Origin: Rhodobacter sp. 24-YEA-8
Lineage (GTDB): Bacteria; Pseudomonadota; Alphaproteobacteria; Rhodobacterales; Rhodobacteraceae
NCBI RefSeq assembly: GCF_900105075.1
Contig: NZ_FNSK01000001.1
Coordinates: forward strand, 3,073,001-3,137,000
Direction of reading: 5' to 3'
DNA: 64,000 nucleotides
Below, one piece after another: positions 10,146-19,036 of this stretch. Position numbers and translations under genes: made by a program. The notes below the pieces were generated by a model. That model searched no databases. It was not told the DNA's origin and worked only from the letters and a program-made list of their open reading frames with translations. The stretch's first letter is position 1. Each line of letters opens with the position of its first letter.

Positions 10146-10868
10146 ATGCCGTCCCAGATCATCCTCAACACCCGACCGGAACCTCAGGCCAGCCGCTTCA
10201 CCGCCGAACTTGTGGCCAGCTTCGGGGATCGGGCGCTTGTGGTCGCCTCGCCTCTGATGCTGCCGGAGTTTGTTGCGCCGGCCTTTCCGGATGGGGATTT
10301 CCAGGCGCTGGTCCTGACATCAGAGGCTGGCGCGCTTGCGGCTATACGTTTGCAGGCAGAGGGTGCGCAGTTGCCGCCCTGTGCCATCTGCGTCGGGGAT
10401 CGCACGGCGGAAGTGGCAAAAAACGCAGGCTTAGAGACTGTTTCGGCGAGTGGAGATGCCGGGGATCTTGTCCGGCTGATCATCTCGCGGCAGGAGGACC
10501 GGCTGTTATACCTGCATGGCGAGGACCGGGCGGCAGATCTTGGGGCGGCCCTTATGCCTTTCGGGCGCAGGGTCACATCACTGGTGGTCTACCGTCAGCG
10601 CGCCTGTCCTCTGACCGCCCGCGCGCGGGCCGCGATTGCGTCGGGCGAGCCTCTGATCCTGCCGCTGTTTTCGCCGCGTTCGGCGCGGCTTTTTCTTGAG
10701 GCGGCTGAAGGGCTGCCTTTGTCGCATCTGCAGCCGGTGGTCATCAGCGAGAATGCGCGGGTGATTCTGCCAGAGGCGCTGGCCGATCTGGCGCTGGTCG
10801 CGGCGCGGCCGGACGGGCCGTCGATGCTTGCGGCGATTGCCCGCTGCTTTCCGCCGCTTGCAGGCTGA
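10146..10868 (+). CDS. hemD: Uroporphyrinogen-III synthase
   Basis: HemD cyclises hydroxymethylbilane to uroporphyrinogen III, the branch point of haem, sirohaem and cobalamin synthesis. The 240-residue product is poorly conserved, as is usual for HemD, but has the N-terminal LNTRPEPQA, ALVLTSEAGA, a central CVGDRTAEVA, LYLHGEDRA and a late LFSPRSARLF. ATG 10146 fits the family better than the in-frame ATG 10104. It heads the hemD-mic60-hemY cluster typical of Rhodobacterales, and this context strengthens the call. Confidence 0.87.
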   Translation: MPSQIILNTRPEPQASRFTAELVASFGDRALVVASPLMLPEFVAPAFPDGDFQALVLTSEAGALAAIRLQAEGAQLPPCAICVGDRTAEVAKNAGLETVSASGDAGDLVRLIISRQEDRLLYLHGEDRAADLGAALMPFGRRVTSLVVYRQRACPLTARARAAIASGEPLILPLFSPRSARLFLEAAEGLPLSHLQPVVISENARVILPEALADLALVAARPDGPSMLAAIARCFPPLAG

Positions 10869-10943
10869 CGGCGGGTTGAACAGAGGGGGCCCTGGGGCTT
10901 ACCTTGCAGGCATATCGGAATGCGTCTGACGGAGTGACCCTGA

Positions 10944-12086
10944 ATGGCAGTGGAAGAAGATCCGGCTCGGGTGACGGGCGAAGCCACCGCAGCCATTTCG
11001 CCAGATGCGAAGGAGGCGGCACCGGCGGAAGCTGTGTCTGCCGTTGAACCCGCCGCGGAATCTGCGCCCGTTGATAATGCGACTACGGGCATTCATCGCG
11101 CGCCGCCGCCACGCAGGGGCGGCTTTGTTGCGCCTTTTCTGGGTGGCGTTGTCGCTGCGGCCCTGGGGTTTGGCCTGTCGCATTTCAACGTATTTGGCCT
11201 GAGGGCCGATCTCGATGCCGAAGGGATCAGGGCCGAGATTGCACAGCTCGGGGCGCGGCTGACCGAAGAGGGGCAGACCGCTGCGGGCGCGAGCAAGGGG
11301 GCAAGCGATGCGGCGGCGGCAGCCGACAGCGCGGCCCGGGCGGTTGGCGAACAGGTTTCCGCGCTGGCCGGGCGGATTGACGGGCTTGACGCGCAGGTGC
11401 GGGCTCAGGCCGAAGCTCTGCCGGACGGGACCATCCCGCCTGCGGCCTTTGCGGCGCTGAAAGCCGAGGTTGATACGCTGAAAAATGCGCCTGTCAGTCA
11501 GCCCGGTAGTCAGATCGATGCCGATGCCCTGCGTCAGCAGATCACCGCCGAACTGGATGCCCGCGCCGGCGAGGTCGCGGCCGAGGCCGAGCGCGCGGCA
11601 GAGGCCACGCGCCAGGCTGCGTTGCGGGATGCGGCCTGGATCACGCTGAATGAGGCGGTCAAAAACGGCCAGCCCTATGCCGACGCGCTGACCGCGCTTG
11701 GCGTGACAGCGGTGCCCGAGGCGCTTGGCGCCCATGCGGCGGAGGGTCTGCCTGGCGTGCAACAGCTTGCCGCGAGCTTCCCCGATGCGGCGCGCGAAGC
11801 GCTGGATATTTCGCTGCGTTCCGATGAGGCGGGCGGTTTTGGCGACCGTGCGCTTTCATTGCTGCGCGTCACCACCGGCCAGCGTTCGCTGACGCCGCAG
11901 GCGGGAACCGATCCCGATGCGGTGCTGTCGCGCGCCGAAGCGGCGGTTATCGCCGGGGATCTGCCTGCCGCGCTGACCGAATTGAAGGGTCTTCCCCCCG
12001 AGGGGCAGGTCGCGATGGAGCCTTGGGTTTTGCAGGCCCAGGCGCGCATTGATGCCGAAGCGGCGCTTGCCGCGCTGAAGCCGTAA
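10944..12086 (+). CDS. Mic60/mitofilin-like membrane protein
   Basis: A 380-residue protein with an Ala/Pro/Glu-rich cytosolic N-terminus (1-60), a single membrane segment (about 62-80, GFVAPFLGGVVAAALGFGL), a long alanine-rich helical region compatible with coiled coil (about 90-240), and a C-terminal mitofilin-like domain. Alphaproteobacterial Mic60 homologues sit in the inner membrane, shape intracytoplasmic membranes, and are encoded between hemD and hemY, exactly as here. Identification relies on architecture and position as well as weak C-terminal similarity. Confidence 0.8.
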   Translation: MAVEEDPARVTGEATAAISPDAKEAAPAEAVSAVEPAAESAPVDNATTGIHRAPPPRRGGFVAPFLGGVVAAALGFGLSHFNVFGLRADLDAEGIRAEIAQLGARLTEEGQTAAGASKGASDAAAAADSAARAVGEQVSALAGRIDGLDAQVRAQAEALPDGTIPPAAFAALKAEVDTLKNAPVSQPGSQIDADALRQQITAELDARAGEVAAEAERAAEATRQAALRDAAWITLNEAVKNGQPYADALTALGVTAVPEALGAHAAEGLPGVQQLAASFPDAAREALDISLRSDEAGGFGDRALSLLRVTTGQRSLTPQAGTDPDAVLSRAEAAVIAGDLPAALTELKGLPPEGQVAMEPWVLQAQARIDAEAALAALKP

Positions 12087-12096
12087 GGAGGGCATC

Positions 12097-13626
12097 ATGC
12101 TCTGGTCGCTGGTCAAAATTGCGGTGTTCCTTGGTCTGGTAACCCTGCTGGCGGTGATCGCCGGTGGCATGTCCGAACAAGGCGGGACGGTGCGGCTCTG
12201 GGCTTTTGACCAGGAGTTCACGCTGAACCCGCTCGCGGCGCTGGTTGTGCTCTTGCTGGCGGTGGTGCTGGTCTGGCTCGGGCTGAAACTGGTCGGGCTA
12301 TTGTTCGCGGTGCTGCGGTTTCTCAACGGCGACGAGACCGCGATCAGCCGCTATTTCGACCGCAACCGCGAGCGCCGTGGCTATGCCGCGCTCTCGGACG
12401 GGTTGATTGCGCTGGCCTCGGGCGAGCCGAATACTGCGCTGGCCCGTGCGCGTACTGCCGAGCGTCTGCTGCAAAAGCCGGAACTCACGCGGCTTCTGAC
12501 CGCGCAGGCTGCCGAGGCTGCCGGGGATGGCCGCGCTGCGACCGAGGCCTGGAAGGCGCTTCTGGCGGATGAACAGACGCGCTTTGTCGCGGTGCGTGGG
12601 CTGATGCGGCAGAAGCTGGCATCAGGCGATACCGCAACCGCGCTGAAACTTGCGGAACAGGCGCTGGCCCTGAAGCCGAAACATTCCGAGACCCAGGACG
12701 TTTTGCTGAAACTTCAGGCCGAAGGGGGCGACTGGGCCGGGGCGCGCGGCACCTTGTCGCAAAAGCTGCGTTCGGGGGAATTGCCGCGCTCGGTCTATCG
12801 GCGCCGGGATGCGCTGCTGGCGCTGCAAGAGGCGAAAACGGTGCTGGATGAGGGCTCGACGATCGAGGCGCGTGAAGCGGCGATCGAGGCCAACAAGCTC
12901 TCGCCCGACCTGATCCCGGCGGCGGTGATCGCGGCGCGGGCGCTGGTGGCGAAGGGCGATACCAAAAGCGCGACCCGGGTGCTGAAAAAGGCCTGGGAGG
13001 CGCAGCCGCATCCCGATCTGGCGGCGGCTTTCGCGGCGATTGAACCGTCCGAGACGGCGGAGCAGCGTCTGAAGCGTTTCCGTGCATTGCTGGCATCGCG
13101 CCCCGATCACGAGGAAAGCCGGCTGACCGAGGCCGAACTTCTGCTCGGGGCCGAGGATTTCCGCGGCGCGAAAGCGGCACTTGCGACCATCCCGGCGGAT
13201 CACCCGACGCAGCGCTCGCTTGCGATCCTGGCGGCGGCAGAACGCGGCATGGGGGCCCCGGATGAAGAGGTGCGCGCAGTGCTTGCCCGCGCCCTTGCTG
13301 CGTCGCGCGGGCCGGAATGGGTTTGCGACAAATGCGGCACGGTTCATGCGCAATGGGTGCCGATCTGTGCGTCGTGCAGCGGTTTCGACACCCTGTCCTG
13401 GCGCGAACCCGATGGCATCCAGGGCAGCCGCCCTGCGACCAGTGCCGGCCTCGCGCCGCTTTTATTCGCGGCGACACGTCCGGCGCCGGTGCCGGAATTG
13501 GTCAGTCTGCCGGACCCCGAAGAGGCCGAGGTGATCGAGACCAGCGCGCCTGTGCTGCCCGACAAGGCCGAAGAGGTGCCGGATCAGGCGATCACGCCGG
13601 ATGAAATCCTGCGCCGGGTGACCTGA
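12097..13626 (+). CDS. hemY: HemY-type membrane protein with TPR region and C-terminal zinc ribbon
   Basis: The gene is found in haem operons, but the biochemical role of this HemY (not protoporphyrinogen oxidase) is unclear. The 509-residue product has two N-terminal membrane segments (about 1-25 and 45-70), the HemY_N signature around RNRERRGYAALSDGLIALASG, and TPR-like helical repeats to about residue 400. A CxxC pair set follows (Cys410, Cys413, Cys424, Cys427), forming a rubredoxin-like zinc ribbon, and then a Pro/Glu-rich tail. It starts 10 bp after mic60 with a GGAGG site. The zinc ribbon is an addition to the enterobacterial form and is probably lineage-specific. Confidence 0.85.
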   Translation: MLWSLVKIAVFLGLVTLLAVIAGGMSEQGGTVRLWAFDQEFTLNPLAALVVLLLAVVLVWLGLKLVGLLFAVLRFLNGDETAISRYFDRNRERRGYAALSDGLIALASGEPNTALARARTAERLLQKPELTRLLTAQAAEAAGDGRAATEAWKALLADEQTRFVAVRGLMRQKLASGDTATALKLAEQALALKPKHSETQDVLLKLQAEGGDWAGARGTLSQKLRSGELPRSVYRRRDALLALQEAKTVLDEGSTIEAREAAIEANKLSPDLIPAAVIAARALVAKGDTKSATRVLKKAWEAQPHPDLAAAFAAIEPSETAEQRLKRFRALLASRPDHEESRLTEAELLLGAEDFRGAKAALATIPADHPTQRSLAILAAAERGMGAPDEEVRAVLARALAASRGPEWVCDKCGTVHAQWVPICASCSGFDTLSWREPDGIQGSRPATSAGLAPLLFAATRPAPVPELVSLPDPEEAEVIETSAPVLPDKAEEVPDQAITPDEILRRVT

Positions 13627-13642
13627 GGGGCGGTTGCGCCCC
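13627..13642. terminator. Possible hairpin between hemY and benE-like gene
   Basis: A 6-bp GC stem (13627-13632 with 13637-13642) with a four-base loop lies directly after the hemY stop, between two convergent genes. There is no T run, so it may be a Rho-dependent pause or only a chance stem. Confidence 0.35.
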
Positions 13643-13660
13643 GGAAGGCGGGTTGTGAGA

Positions 13661-14863
13661 TCAGCCGGGCTTTCGGTCCCGCCTCGTCAGCACCGCCCAG
13701 GCGATCAGCCCGATCACCAGGCCCCAGAACGAGCCGCCAATCCCCAGCATCCGGATATTTGCGGCCGAGGCGAGAAAGGTGATCAGCGCCGCCTCGCGGA
13801 GCCTCGGCTCTGCCATCGCGGTGGCAAGGCTGCTGCCGATGGTGCCTAGGAGGGCGAGCCCCGCGAGTGTGCTGATGAAACCGGCCGGAAGGGCCATGAA
13901 CACCCCCACCAGCGCCAGGCCGAAAACGCCTGTCAGCGTGTAGAACAGCCCCGCCGCGATGCCGCCGATCCAGCGCTTTGACGGGTCTTCATGCGCTTCG
14001 GGTCCGGTCACGATGGCCGCCGTGATTGCCGCGACATTGAAGGCATGCGAGCCGAAGGGCGCCATCACCAGCGAGCCAAGGCCGGTAACCGTTACAATCG
14101 GGTTGGCACTTGTCGTATAGCCATCATTTCTGAGCACGAGCATCCCTGGCATATATTGCCCGGTCAGCGTGATCAGGAACAAAGGTAATGCGACACTGAG
14201 CGCTGCGTTCAGGGTGAAGACGGGCGCGGTGAAAAGCGGCATGGCCGGCTCGAATTGCAGGCCGGAGAACCCGACCTCGCCGCGCAGCAACAGCCAGGCG
14301 AGGCCGATGGCGAGGATCCCCACAATCGCATAGCGCGCGGTAAAGCGTCTGAGGATCAGATAGCTGCCGACCAGCACGCCAACCAGGGCCGGGTCGACGC
14401 TGGCGCCTCCGAAAGCATCGATCCCGAATTGCAGCAGGATCCCGGCCAGCAGGGCGGCGGCGATGGCAGGGGGGATCAGGCGGATCAGGCGGTCGAAACA
14501 ACCCGAGACGCCCAGAATAACGAAACCCAGGGCCGAGAGCATATAGGCGCCGATGGCCTCGGGATAGCTGACGCTCGCAAGTGCTGTGACGAGGAAGGCG
14601 GCCCCGGGTGTTGACCAGGCGGTTATGACGGGGGCGCGGCAGCGCCAGCTGAGGAACAGGCCGGTCAGGCCCACCCCCACAGAAACCGACCAAACCCATG
14701 AGGCGGTCTGTGCGAGGTCGAGCCCGGCCATGCGCGCCGCCTGGAACACCAGGATGAAAGTGCCGCCGTAATTGACGATGACCGAGATCAGCCCGGCGGT
14801 GACCGGATGCAGAAGATCCCGGGCGCCGATTTTGGCTGTGGGGGCAGAGATGGGCGCAGACAT
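13661..14863 (-). CDS. BenE/YdcO-family membrane transporter
   Basis: A 400-residue inner-membrane protein with about 11-12 hydrophobic segments of the BenE (benzoate:H+ symporter) family. The family motifs ITAWSTPGAAFLVT, PPAIAAALLAGILLQFG, LFLITLTGQYMPGMLVLRNDGY and APFGSHAFNVAAITAAI are visible. The substrate is not fixed by homology. Start ATG 14863 is chosen over the longer frame because it follows the putative operator at 14924-14955 and gives the family N-terminus. A matched operator in front of yggS suggests control by the neighbouring MocR-type regulator. A vitamin B6 vitamer or related aromatic acid is therefore a plausible substrate (inference). Confidence 0.85.
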   Translation of the reverse strand: MSAPISAPTAKIGARDLLHPVTAGLISVIVNYGGTFILVFQAARMAGLDLAQTASWVWSVSVGVGLTGLFLSWRCRAPVITAWSTPGAAFLVTALASVSYPEAIGAYMLSALGFVILGVSGCFDRLIRLIPPAIAAALLAGILLQFGIDAFGGASVDPALVGVLVGSYLILRRFTARYAIVGILAIGLAWLLLRGEVGFSGLQFEPAMPLFTAPVFTLNAALSVALPLFLITLTGQYMPGMLVLRNDGYTTSANPIVTVTGLGSLVMAPFGSHAFNVAAITAAIVTGPEAHEDPSKRWIGGIAAGLFYTLTGVFGLALVGVFMALPAGFISTLAGLALLGTIGSSLATAMAEPRLREAALITFLASAANIRMLGIGGSFWGLVIGLIAWAVLTRRDRKPG

Positions 14864-14923
14864 GGGGGATTCCGGATTGCGATCAGTGGCCTCAGGGAGT
14901 AGCCCGAAAATGGCCGGAACGAT

Positions 14924-14955
14924 CCGGCCAATTATTGCAATTGATACCAGCCAAT
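14924..14955 (-). promoter_or_regulatory. Putative MocR operator: two direct repeats, 23-bp period
   Basis: On the minus strand, ATTGGCTGG (14955-14947) and ATTGGCCGG (14932-14924) are direct repeats whose starts are 23 bp apart. They lie 60-92 bp upstream of the benE-like start and about 100 bp upstream of the divergent regulator. The same 9-mer pair with the same spacing precedes yggS. Direct repeats about two helical turns apart are known for MocR/GabR/PdxR regulators. Confidence 0.6.
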
Positions 14956-15052
14956 CTGGCCGGGGATGGCGCATCCCGGCGTCTCGGCCTCGCATTCAGG
15001 TGGCATTGCTGGCAGGATACGAGTTCCGAAATGCGCCAGAGGAGCAGACCAA

Positions 15053-16567
15053 TTGTTCCGCCATTCCCAGCTTGAAACCGTCAAGGCCTGGCTCCTCCAT
15101 CCTGATCAGGCCGGCCTGCCATTGCATGGCCGCATCCAGCGGGCGATCCGTCAGCTGATCCTTGACGGCGCGCTGGCGGCTGACAAACCGCTGCCGGCGA
15201 CGCGGGGGCTGGCGGTGTCGCTCGGGGTATCCCGCGATACGGTCGAGGCCGCTTACAACCAGCTCCATGCCGAAGGTTTCATCCGCCGCCGCGTAGGCAG
15301 CGGCAGTTTCGTGGCGGCGATCCGCGATCTGCGTCCGGTGTCGCGCCGCGCCTCAGGCCCGGGGGCGCAGGCTTCGGGTGAGGTCACTGCGCCGGGCGGG
15401 CTCAGCGCGCGGGGCGCCGCGATTGTGGCCAATGGCGGCACGCATACCGGCCCGCCGGGGCGGATTTTTCAGCAGGGCCTGCCCGAGACGCGCAATTTCC
15501 CGATCCGGATCTGGGAACGGCTGGAGCGCCAGGTGCTGCGCGATCATGGCACCAGCGCCCTGATCATGACCGACCCACAGGGGGCAGAGCCGCTGCGTCA
15601 GGCGATTGCCGACCATGTCAATCTGGAACGCGGGGCGCGCGCGACCGCGGATCGGGTGCTGATCCTTACCAGCTCGCAACAGGCGATGGCGCTGACAGCC
15701 AATCTGCTGCTTGATCCGGGCGACAGGATTTTCGTCGAAGACCCGGGCTATCACGGCGCGCGGCAGGCTTTTGCGGCGGCGGGGGCGGTGCCTGTGCCTG
15801 TACCGCTTGATGACCAGGGCATCCTGGTCGACCGCATGCTCGAGGCGCCGGACCGGGCGCGGGCGGTGTCATTGACCCCTTCGCACCAGTTTCCGACCGG
15901 TGCGACCCTGTCGCTGGAGCGCCGCCTTGCCCTGATCGGCTGGGCTGCCGAGCATCGCGGATGGATCATCGAGGATGATTATGACAGCGAATTCCATTAC
16001 ACAGGCCGGCCGACCGCCTGCGTTCAGGGGCTCGATCCGCATGGGCGCACGATCTATATCGGCACTTTCACCAAATCGCTGTTTCCCGGGCTGCGGCTTG
16101 GCTATCTGATCCTGCCGCCCGATCTGGTGCAGCCCTTCACGCTTGCGCGGACGCAGCAGGATGGTCACCCCGCCTCGATCCCGCAGCTTGTGCTGGCGCG
16201 GTTCATGCAGGGCGGACATTTCGGCGCGCATATCCGGCTGATGCGTGCGATCTATGCGGAAAGGCTGCGGATTCTGGCGCGGCTGGTCGAGACGCATCTT
16301 GCGGGCCTCGTCGAGGCGCGGATGCCGGCGGGCGGGTTGCAGATGCCCTGTCTCCTGACCTGTGCGCTGTCAGAGGCCCAGGTGATTGACGCAGCCGCAA
16401 AGGCCGGGCTTGGTCTCACCGGTCTGACCGGATTGCATGCGACCGCACGGCCGAGGCCGGGATTCCTGCTTGGGTTTGCCGCCTTTACCCCCACGGAACT
16501 GGAAAGCGGTGTGCGCAGGCTGGCCGCCATTCTGAATGGCCTGCTGCGTGACCGTGACGGCGCCTGA
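15053..16567 (+). CDS. MocR/PdxR-type transcriptional regulator (GntR wHTH plus aminotransferase domain)
   Basis: A 504-residue regulator. The N-terminal GntR winged helix (about 25-95) contains LPATRGLAVSLGVSRDTVEAAY. A class I aminotransferase-like effector domain follows, with DPGYHGAR, EDDYDSEFHY and the PLP-binding lysine in TFTKSLFPGLRLGY (Lys341). MocR proteins sense PLP or amino compounds and often control vitamin B6 or GABA genes. The start is a TTG at 15053-15055 with AGAGGAG about 9 bp upstream; the longer ATG frame at 14966 has no family likeness. It lies between the benE-like gene and yggS, both preceded by matching repeats. It is therefore likely a PdxR-like regulator of B6 homeostasis (inference). 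Confidence 0.88.
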   Translation: MFRHSQLETVKAWLLHPDQAGLPLHGRIQRAIRQLILDGALAADKPLPATRGLAVSLGVSRDTVEAAYNQLHAEGFIRRRVGSGSFVAAIRDLRPVSRRASGPGAQASGEVTAPGGLSARGAAIVANGGTHTGPPGRIFQQGLPETRNFPIRIWERLERQVLRDHGTSALIMTDPQGAEPLRQAIADHVNLERGARATADRVLILTSSQQAMALTANLLLDPGDRIFVEDPGYHGARQAFAAAGAVPVPVPLDDQGILVDRMLEAPDRARAVSLTPSHQFPTGATLSLERRLALIGWAAEHRGWIIEDDYDSEFHYTGRPTACVQGLDPHGRTIYIGTFTKSLFPGLRLGYLILPPDLVQPFTLARTQQDGHPASIPQLVLARFMQGGHFGAHIRLMRAIYAERLRILARLVETHLAGLVEARMPAGGLQMPCLLTCALSEAQVIDAAAKAGLGLTGLTGLHATARPRPGFLLGFAAFTPTELESGVRRLAAILNGLLRDRDGA

Positions 16568-16599
16568 ATTGGTCGGCTGACCTGTCCGGAATTGGTGGG
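16568..16599 (+). promoter_or_regulatory. Putative MocR operator upstream of yggS
   Basis: ATTGGTCGG (16568-16576) and ATTGGTGGG (16591-16599) are direct repeats with a 23-bp period, reading toward yggS. The proximal copy ends 51 bp before the yggS ATG. Sequence, orientation to the target gene and spacing match the pair in front of the benE-like gene. The distal copy begins directly after the regulator's stop codon. Confidence 0.6.
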
Positions 16600-16650
16600 G
16601 TCGGCACCACCGGTTCCGGGCCAGAATGGGCGGCCCCCAGTCTGCGAGAT

Positions 16651-17460
16651 ATGCCCATGCCGACGACCATTGCCCCGTCACCCCAGCCTGGCGCTGACCT
16701 GAGCGCGGCTGATATCGCCCGTTTTGGCCCCGATCCGCGGCAGAGATTCGCGCAGGGTCTTGCGGATACAGAGGCCCGGATCGCGGCCGCCTGCCTGCGT
16801 TCCGGGCGTGACAGGCGCGAAGTGCGGCTTTTGCCGGTCACCAAGACCCTGCCCGCGCATATTCTGCGCCTCGCCCATGCCGCCGGGATCCGCGATTTCG
16901 GTGAGAACAAGCTGCAGGAGGCGCGAGAGAAGCAGGCGGCGTTGTCGGATCTGGCGATCCGCTGGAGCATTATCGGCCATCTTCAGACCAATAAGGTGAA
17001 ATATCTTGTAAGATTTGCTTCCGAATTTCATGCTTTGGACAGCCTGCGCCTCGCGGCAGAGCTGAACCGGCGGCTGGATGCCGAGGGGCGCGACCTGGAT
17101 GTCTTTATCCAGGTCAATACCTCGGGTGAGGAGAGCAAATACGGCCTCAGCCCCGAAAGGCTCCACGAATTTCTCGGCCAGCTGGATGGTTTTGCGCGCC
17201 TGAAGCCACAGGGGCTGATGACACTGGCCATTCTCAGCCCCGATCCGGTGCGCGTCAGGCACTGCTTTGCGCTTTTGCGCCGGTTGCGCGATGAGGCCCA
17301 GGCCCTGCATCCGGAGATTTCGCGCCTTTCCATGGGGATGACCAGCGATTTCGAAATCGCAATAGAAGAGGGGGCCGATGTGGTTCGGGTTGGTCAGGCG
17401 ATCTTTGGCCCGCGCCCGAAAGAGGCCGGGCCGTTCTGGCCGGGCCTCGATGATCTCTGA
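16651..17460 (+). CDS. YggS/PLPBP family pyridoxal phosphate homeostasis protein
   Basis: A 269-residue member of the PROSC/YggS family, which binds PLP in an alanine-racemase-like barrel and buffers vitamin B6 rather than acting as an enzyme. The PLP lysine is in LLPVTKTLP (Lys65). Further conserved motifs are FGENKLQEAREK, WSIIGHLQTNK, VNTSGEESKYG, LMTLAI and LSMGMTSDFEIAIEEGADVVRVG. It has a 35-residue N-terminal extension relative to short family members. ATG 16657 is an alternative start two codons in. Position next to a MocR-type regulator with an operator-like repeat pair agrees with a B6-homeostasis role. Confidence 0.92.
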   Translation: MPMPTTIAPSPQPGADLSAADIARFGPDPRQRFAQGLADTEARIAAACLRSGRDRREVRLLPVTKTLPAHILRLAHAAGIRDFGENKLQEAREKQAALSDLAIRWSIIGHLQTNKVKYLVRFASEFHALDSLRLAAELNRRLDAEGRDLDVFIQVNTSGEESKYGLSPERLHEFLGQLDGFARLKPQGLMTLAILSPDPVRVRHCFALLRRLRDEAQALHPEISRLSMGMTSDFEIAIEEGADVVRVGQAIFGPRPKEAGPFWPGLDDL

Positions 17461-17594
17461 ACCGCCTGCTGCATCTCGTGACGTTGCAGGACGGCGCGAA
17501 CGTGGCCCGGCCACCACCAGCGAGGGCTGGGATAATAGCCTCCACGCGCGACGGGTTCAGAGAGATTGCCTTTTCCGCCAGCGCCCCGATCAGA

Positions 17595-18017
17595 TTGAAG
17601 GTGCGGCATCCGACCAATGCGGCGGATTTCTCATCCTACCTGTTACAGGCGCAAAGCAGCGGTGCCGATGTCATCGCGCTGGCGAATACCGGCGGTGATG
17701 CCAGCAATACGCTGAAACAGGTAGCGGAATTCGGCAGGGTTGGCGGTGGCCAGAGATTCGCCGGGATGCTGATGTTCCTTTCGGACATCCATTCTACCGG
17801 CCTTGAAACCGCACAGGGCCTTTTGCTGACCACCGGCTTCTGCTGGGAACGCAATGAAGAGCCCCGCGCCTTTGGCGAGCGCTTTGCCAAACTGAACAAC
17901 GGGCGCAAGCCGACGATGAACGAGGCCGGCGATTATGCGGCGACGATCGCCTATCCTGAGGCGGTCGCCGTGATCGGCTCGCCCGAAGATGGGGCCTGCC
18001 CGCTGATCGCGCCGTAA
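17595..18017 (+). pseudogene. Remnant of a branched-chain amino-acid-type ABC substrate-binding protein
   Basis: Codons from about 17598 encode the middle-to-late part of a type I periplasmic binding protein (Leu/Ile/Val family): VRHPTNAADFSSYLLQAQ, GADVIALANTGGDASNTLKQ, GLETAQGL and PTMNEAGDY. The N-terminal half, including signal peptide, is missing, and the upstream in-frame sequence (17478-17594) is unrelated. The C-terminus ends early, about 20 residues after the conserved YPEAV region. No function is expected. It is the first of three consecutive remnants up to 18.8 kb. Confidence 0.7.
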
Positions 18018-18089
18018 CGCGCCTGACCTAGGCCCGCCGGGGATCTCTGGCGGGCCGAGCCCTTTTCCTGAACAGAACGAGAGACCCCG

Positions 18090-18623
18090 ATGCCCGTAAC
18101 ACCGGCAAATAGCGAAGTATTGCGTTTCGACAGGCTTTATATCGGTGGCGAATGGGGGCTGCCGGAAGAGGGCGGTCTGATTGAAAGTATCGACCCCTCA
18201 ACCGGTGCGGTCTGGGCTTTGGTTGCCCGGGCTGGGCGCGGCGATGTCGACCGCGCGGTGGCGGCGGCGCGCCTGGCGCTGGAAGGGCCATGGGGCAGGA
18301 TACCTAGGCATGAACGCGTCGCGCTGATGCGTCGGTGTGCCGATCTTTATCAGGCGCGGGCGGGCGAGCTGGCAGAGCTGGAATCGCGTAATTCCGGTCG
18401 CGCGATCCGCGCGGCGCGGGCCGATATTGGCGGCCATCACAATGGCTGTCACTGATGGGCATCGCTGGCCGACAAGGTCTCGGAGCGGACAATCCCCTTT
18501 GACAATACGGTTCACGCTTTTACCAGCCGCGTGCCGGTCGGCGTGGTGGCGACGATTACGCCCTGGAATGTGCCGCTGATGGCGGCGGCCTGGAAGCTCG
18601 GTCCCGCGCTGGCGGCGGGCTGC
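18090..18623 (+). pseudogene. Aldehyde dehydrogenase remnant with in-frame stop and truncation
   Basis: The frame starts at ATG 18090 with a normal ALDH N-terminus (LYIGGEW, IDPSTG, RHERVALMRRCADL). It is interrupted by TGA at 18453-18455 and continues in the same frame with family sequence ([45 protein letters not shown]) to 18623. There the homology stops abruptly, before the catalytic glutamate and cysteine regions. This is a premature stop plus a 3' deletion, not a frameshift. The encoded fragment cannot be active. Confidence 0.75.
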
Positions 18624-18805
18624 ATACGATCCGCGCCGATCTGTCGAAACCCGAAGAAATGCGCTCGTTGATCAATGAGGGCGCGGTGTTGCCGGGCGGG
18701 ATTGATGTGCTCTGGGACCATGCCGGCATCCCCGGTCCGGGCGGCGTCGAAGCCCTGGATGTTGATGCCTGTAACCTTTCCATGACGCTGCCGGCATTCT
18801 TGTCG
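18624..18805 (+). pseudogene. Short-chain dehydrogenase fragment (3-hydroxybutyrate dehydrogenase-like)
   Basis: Immediately after the ALDH break, a different frame reads [30 protein letters not shown] and NLSMTLPAF, the central strand/helix region of an SDR of the 3-hydroxybutyrate dehydrogenase type. The Rossmann start and the Ser-Tyr-Lys active site are absent, and Asn of the usual NNAG is replaced (DHAG). After about 18805 the similarity ends. About 230 bp of featureless sequence follow before the next gene. Confidence 0.55.
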
Positions 18806-19036
18806 CATCTGGCAGGCGCGAGGGCGGTGTCGGCTGAGTGTTCGCTCCATCGTCTTGCCGCAGGATCAGCCTGTCGTAACCCGGTCCGCCTGCATGTTTC
18901 GCGGAGCCTTAGGCTTCGGCCCTTTTGAACAGGTGGTCATGGCCGGGCTTGGGGATCGCGATAAGCGGCTTGTCCTGTGGGGTCGCGACGGAAGAAAATT
19001 ATTTATCAGCGTGTTGAACCTCATGCGAGGTTGGTT

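Noticed and set aside
18453..18455. Frameshift in the aldehyde dehydrogenase remnant
   Set aside because: The family sequence continues in the same frame after the TGA, so this is a nonsense codon followed by a 3' truncation, not a frameshift.
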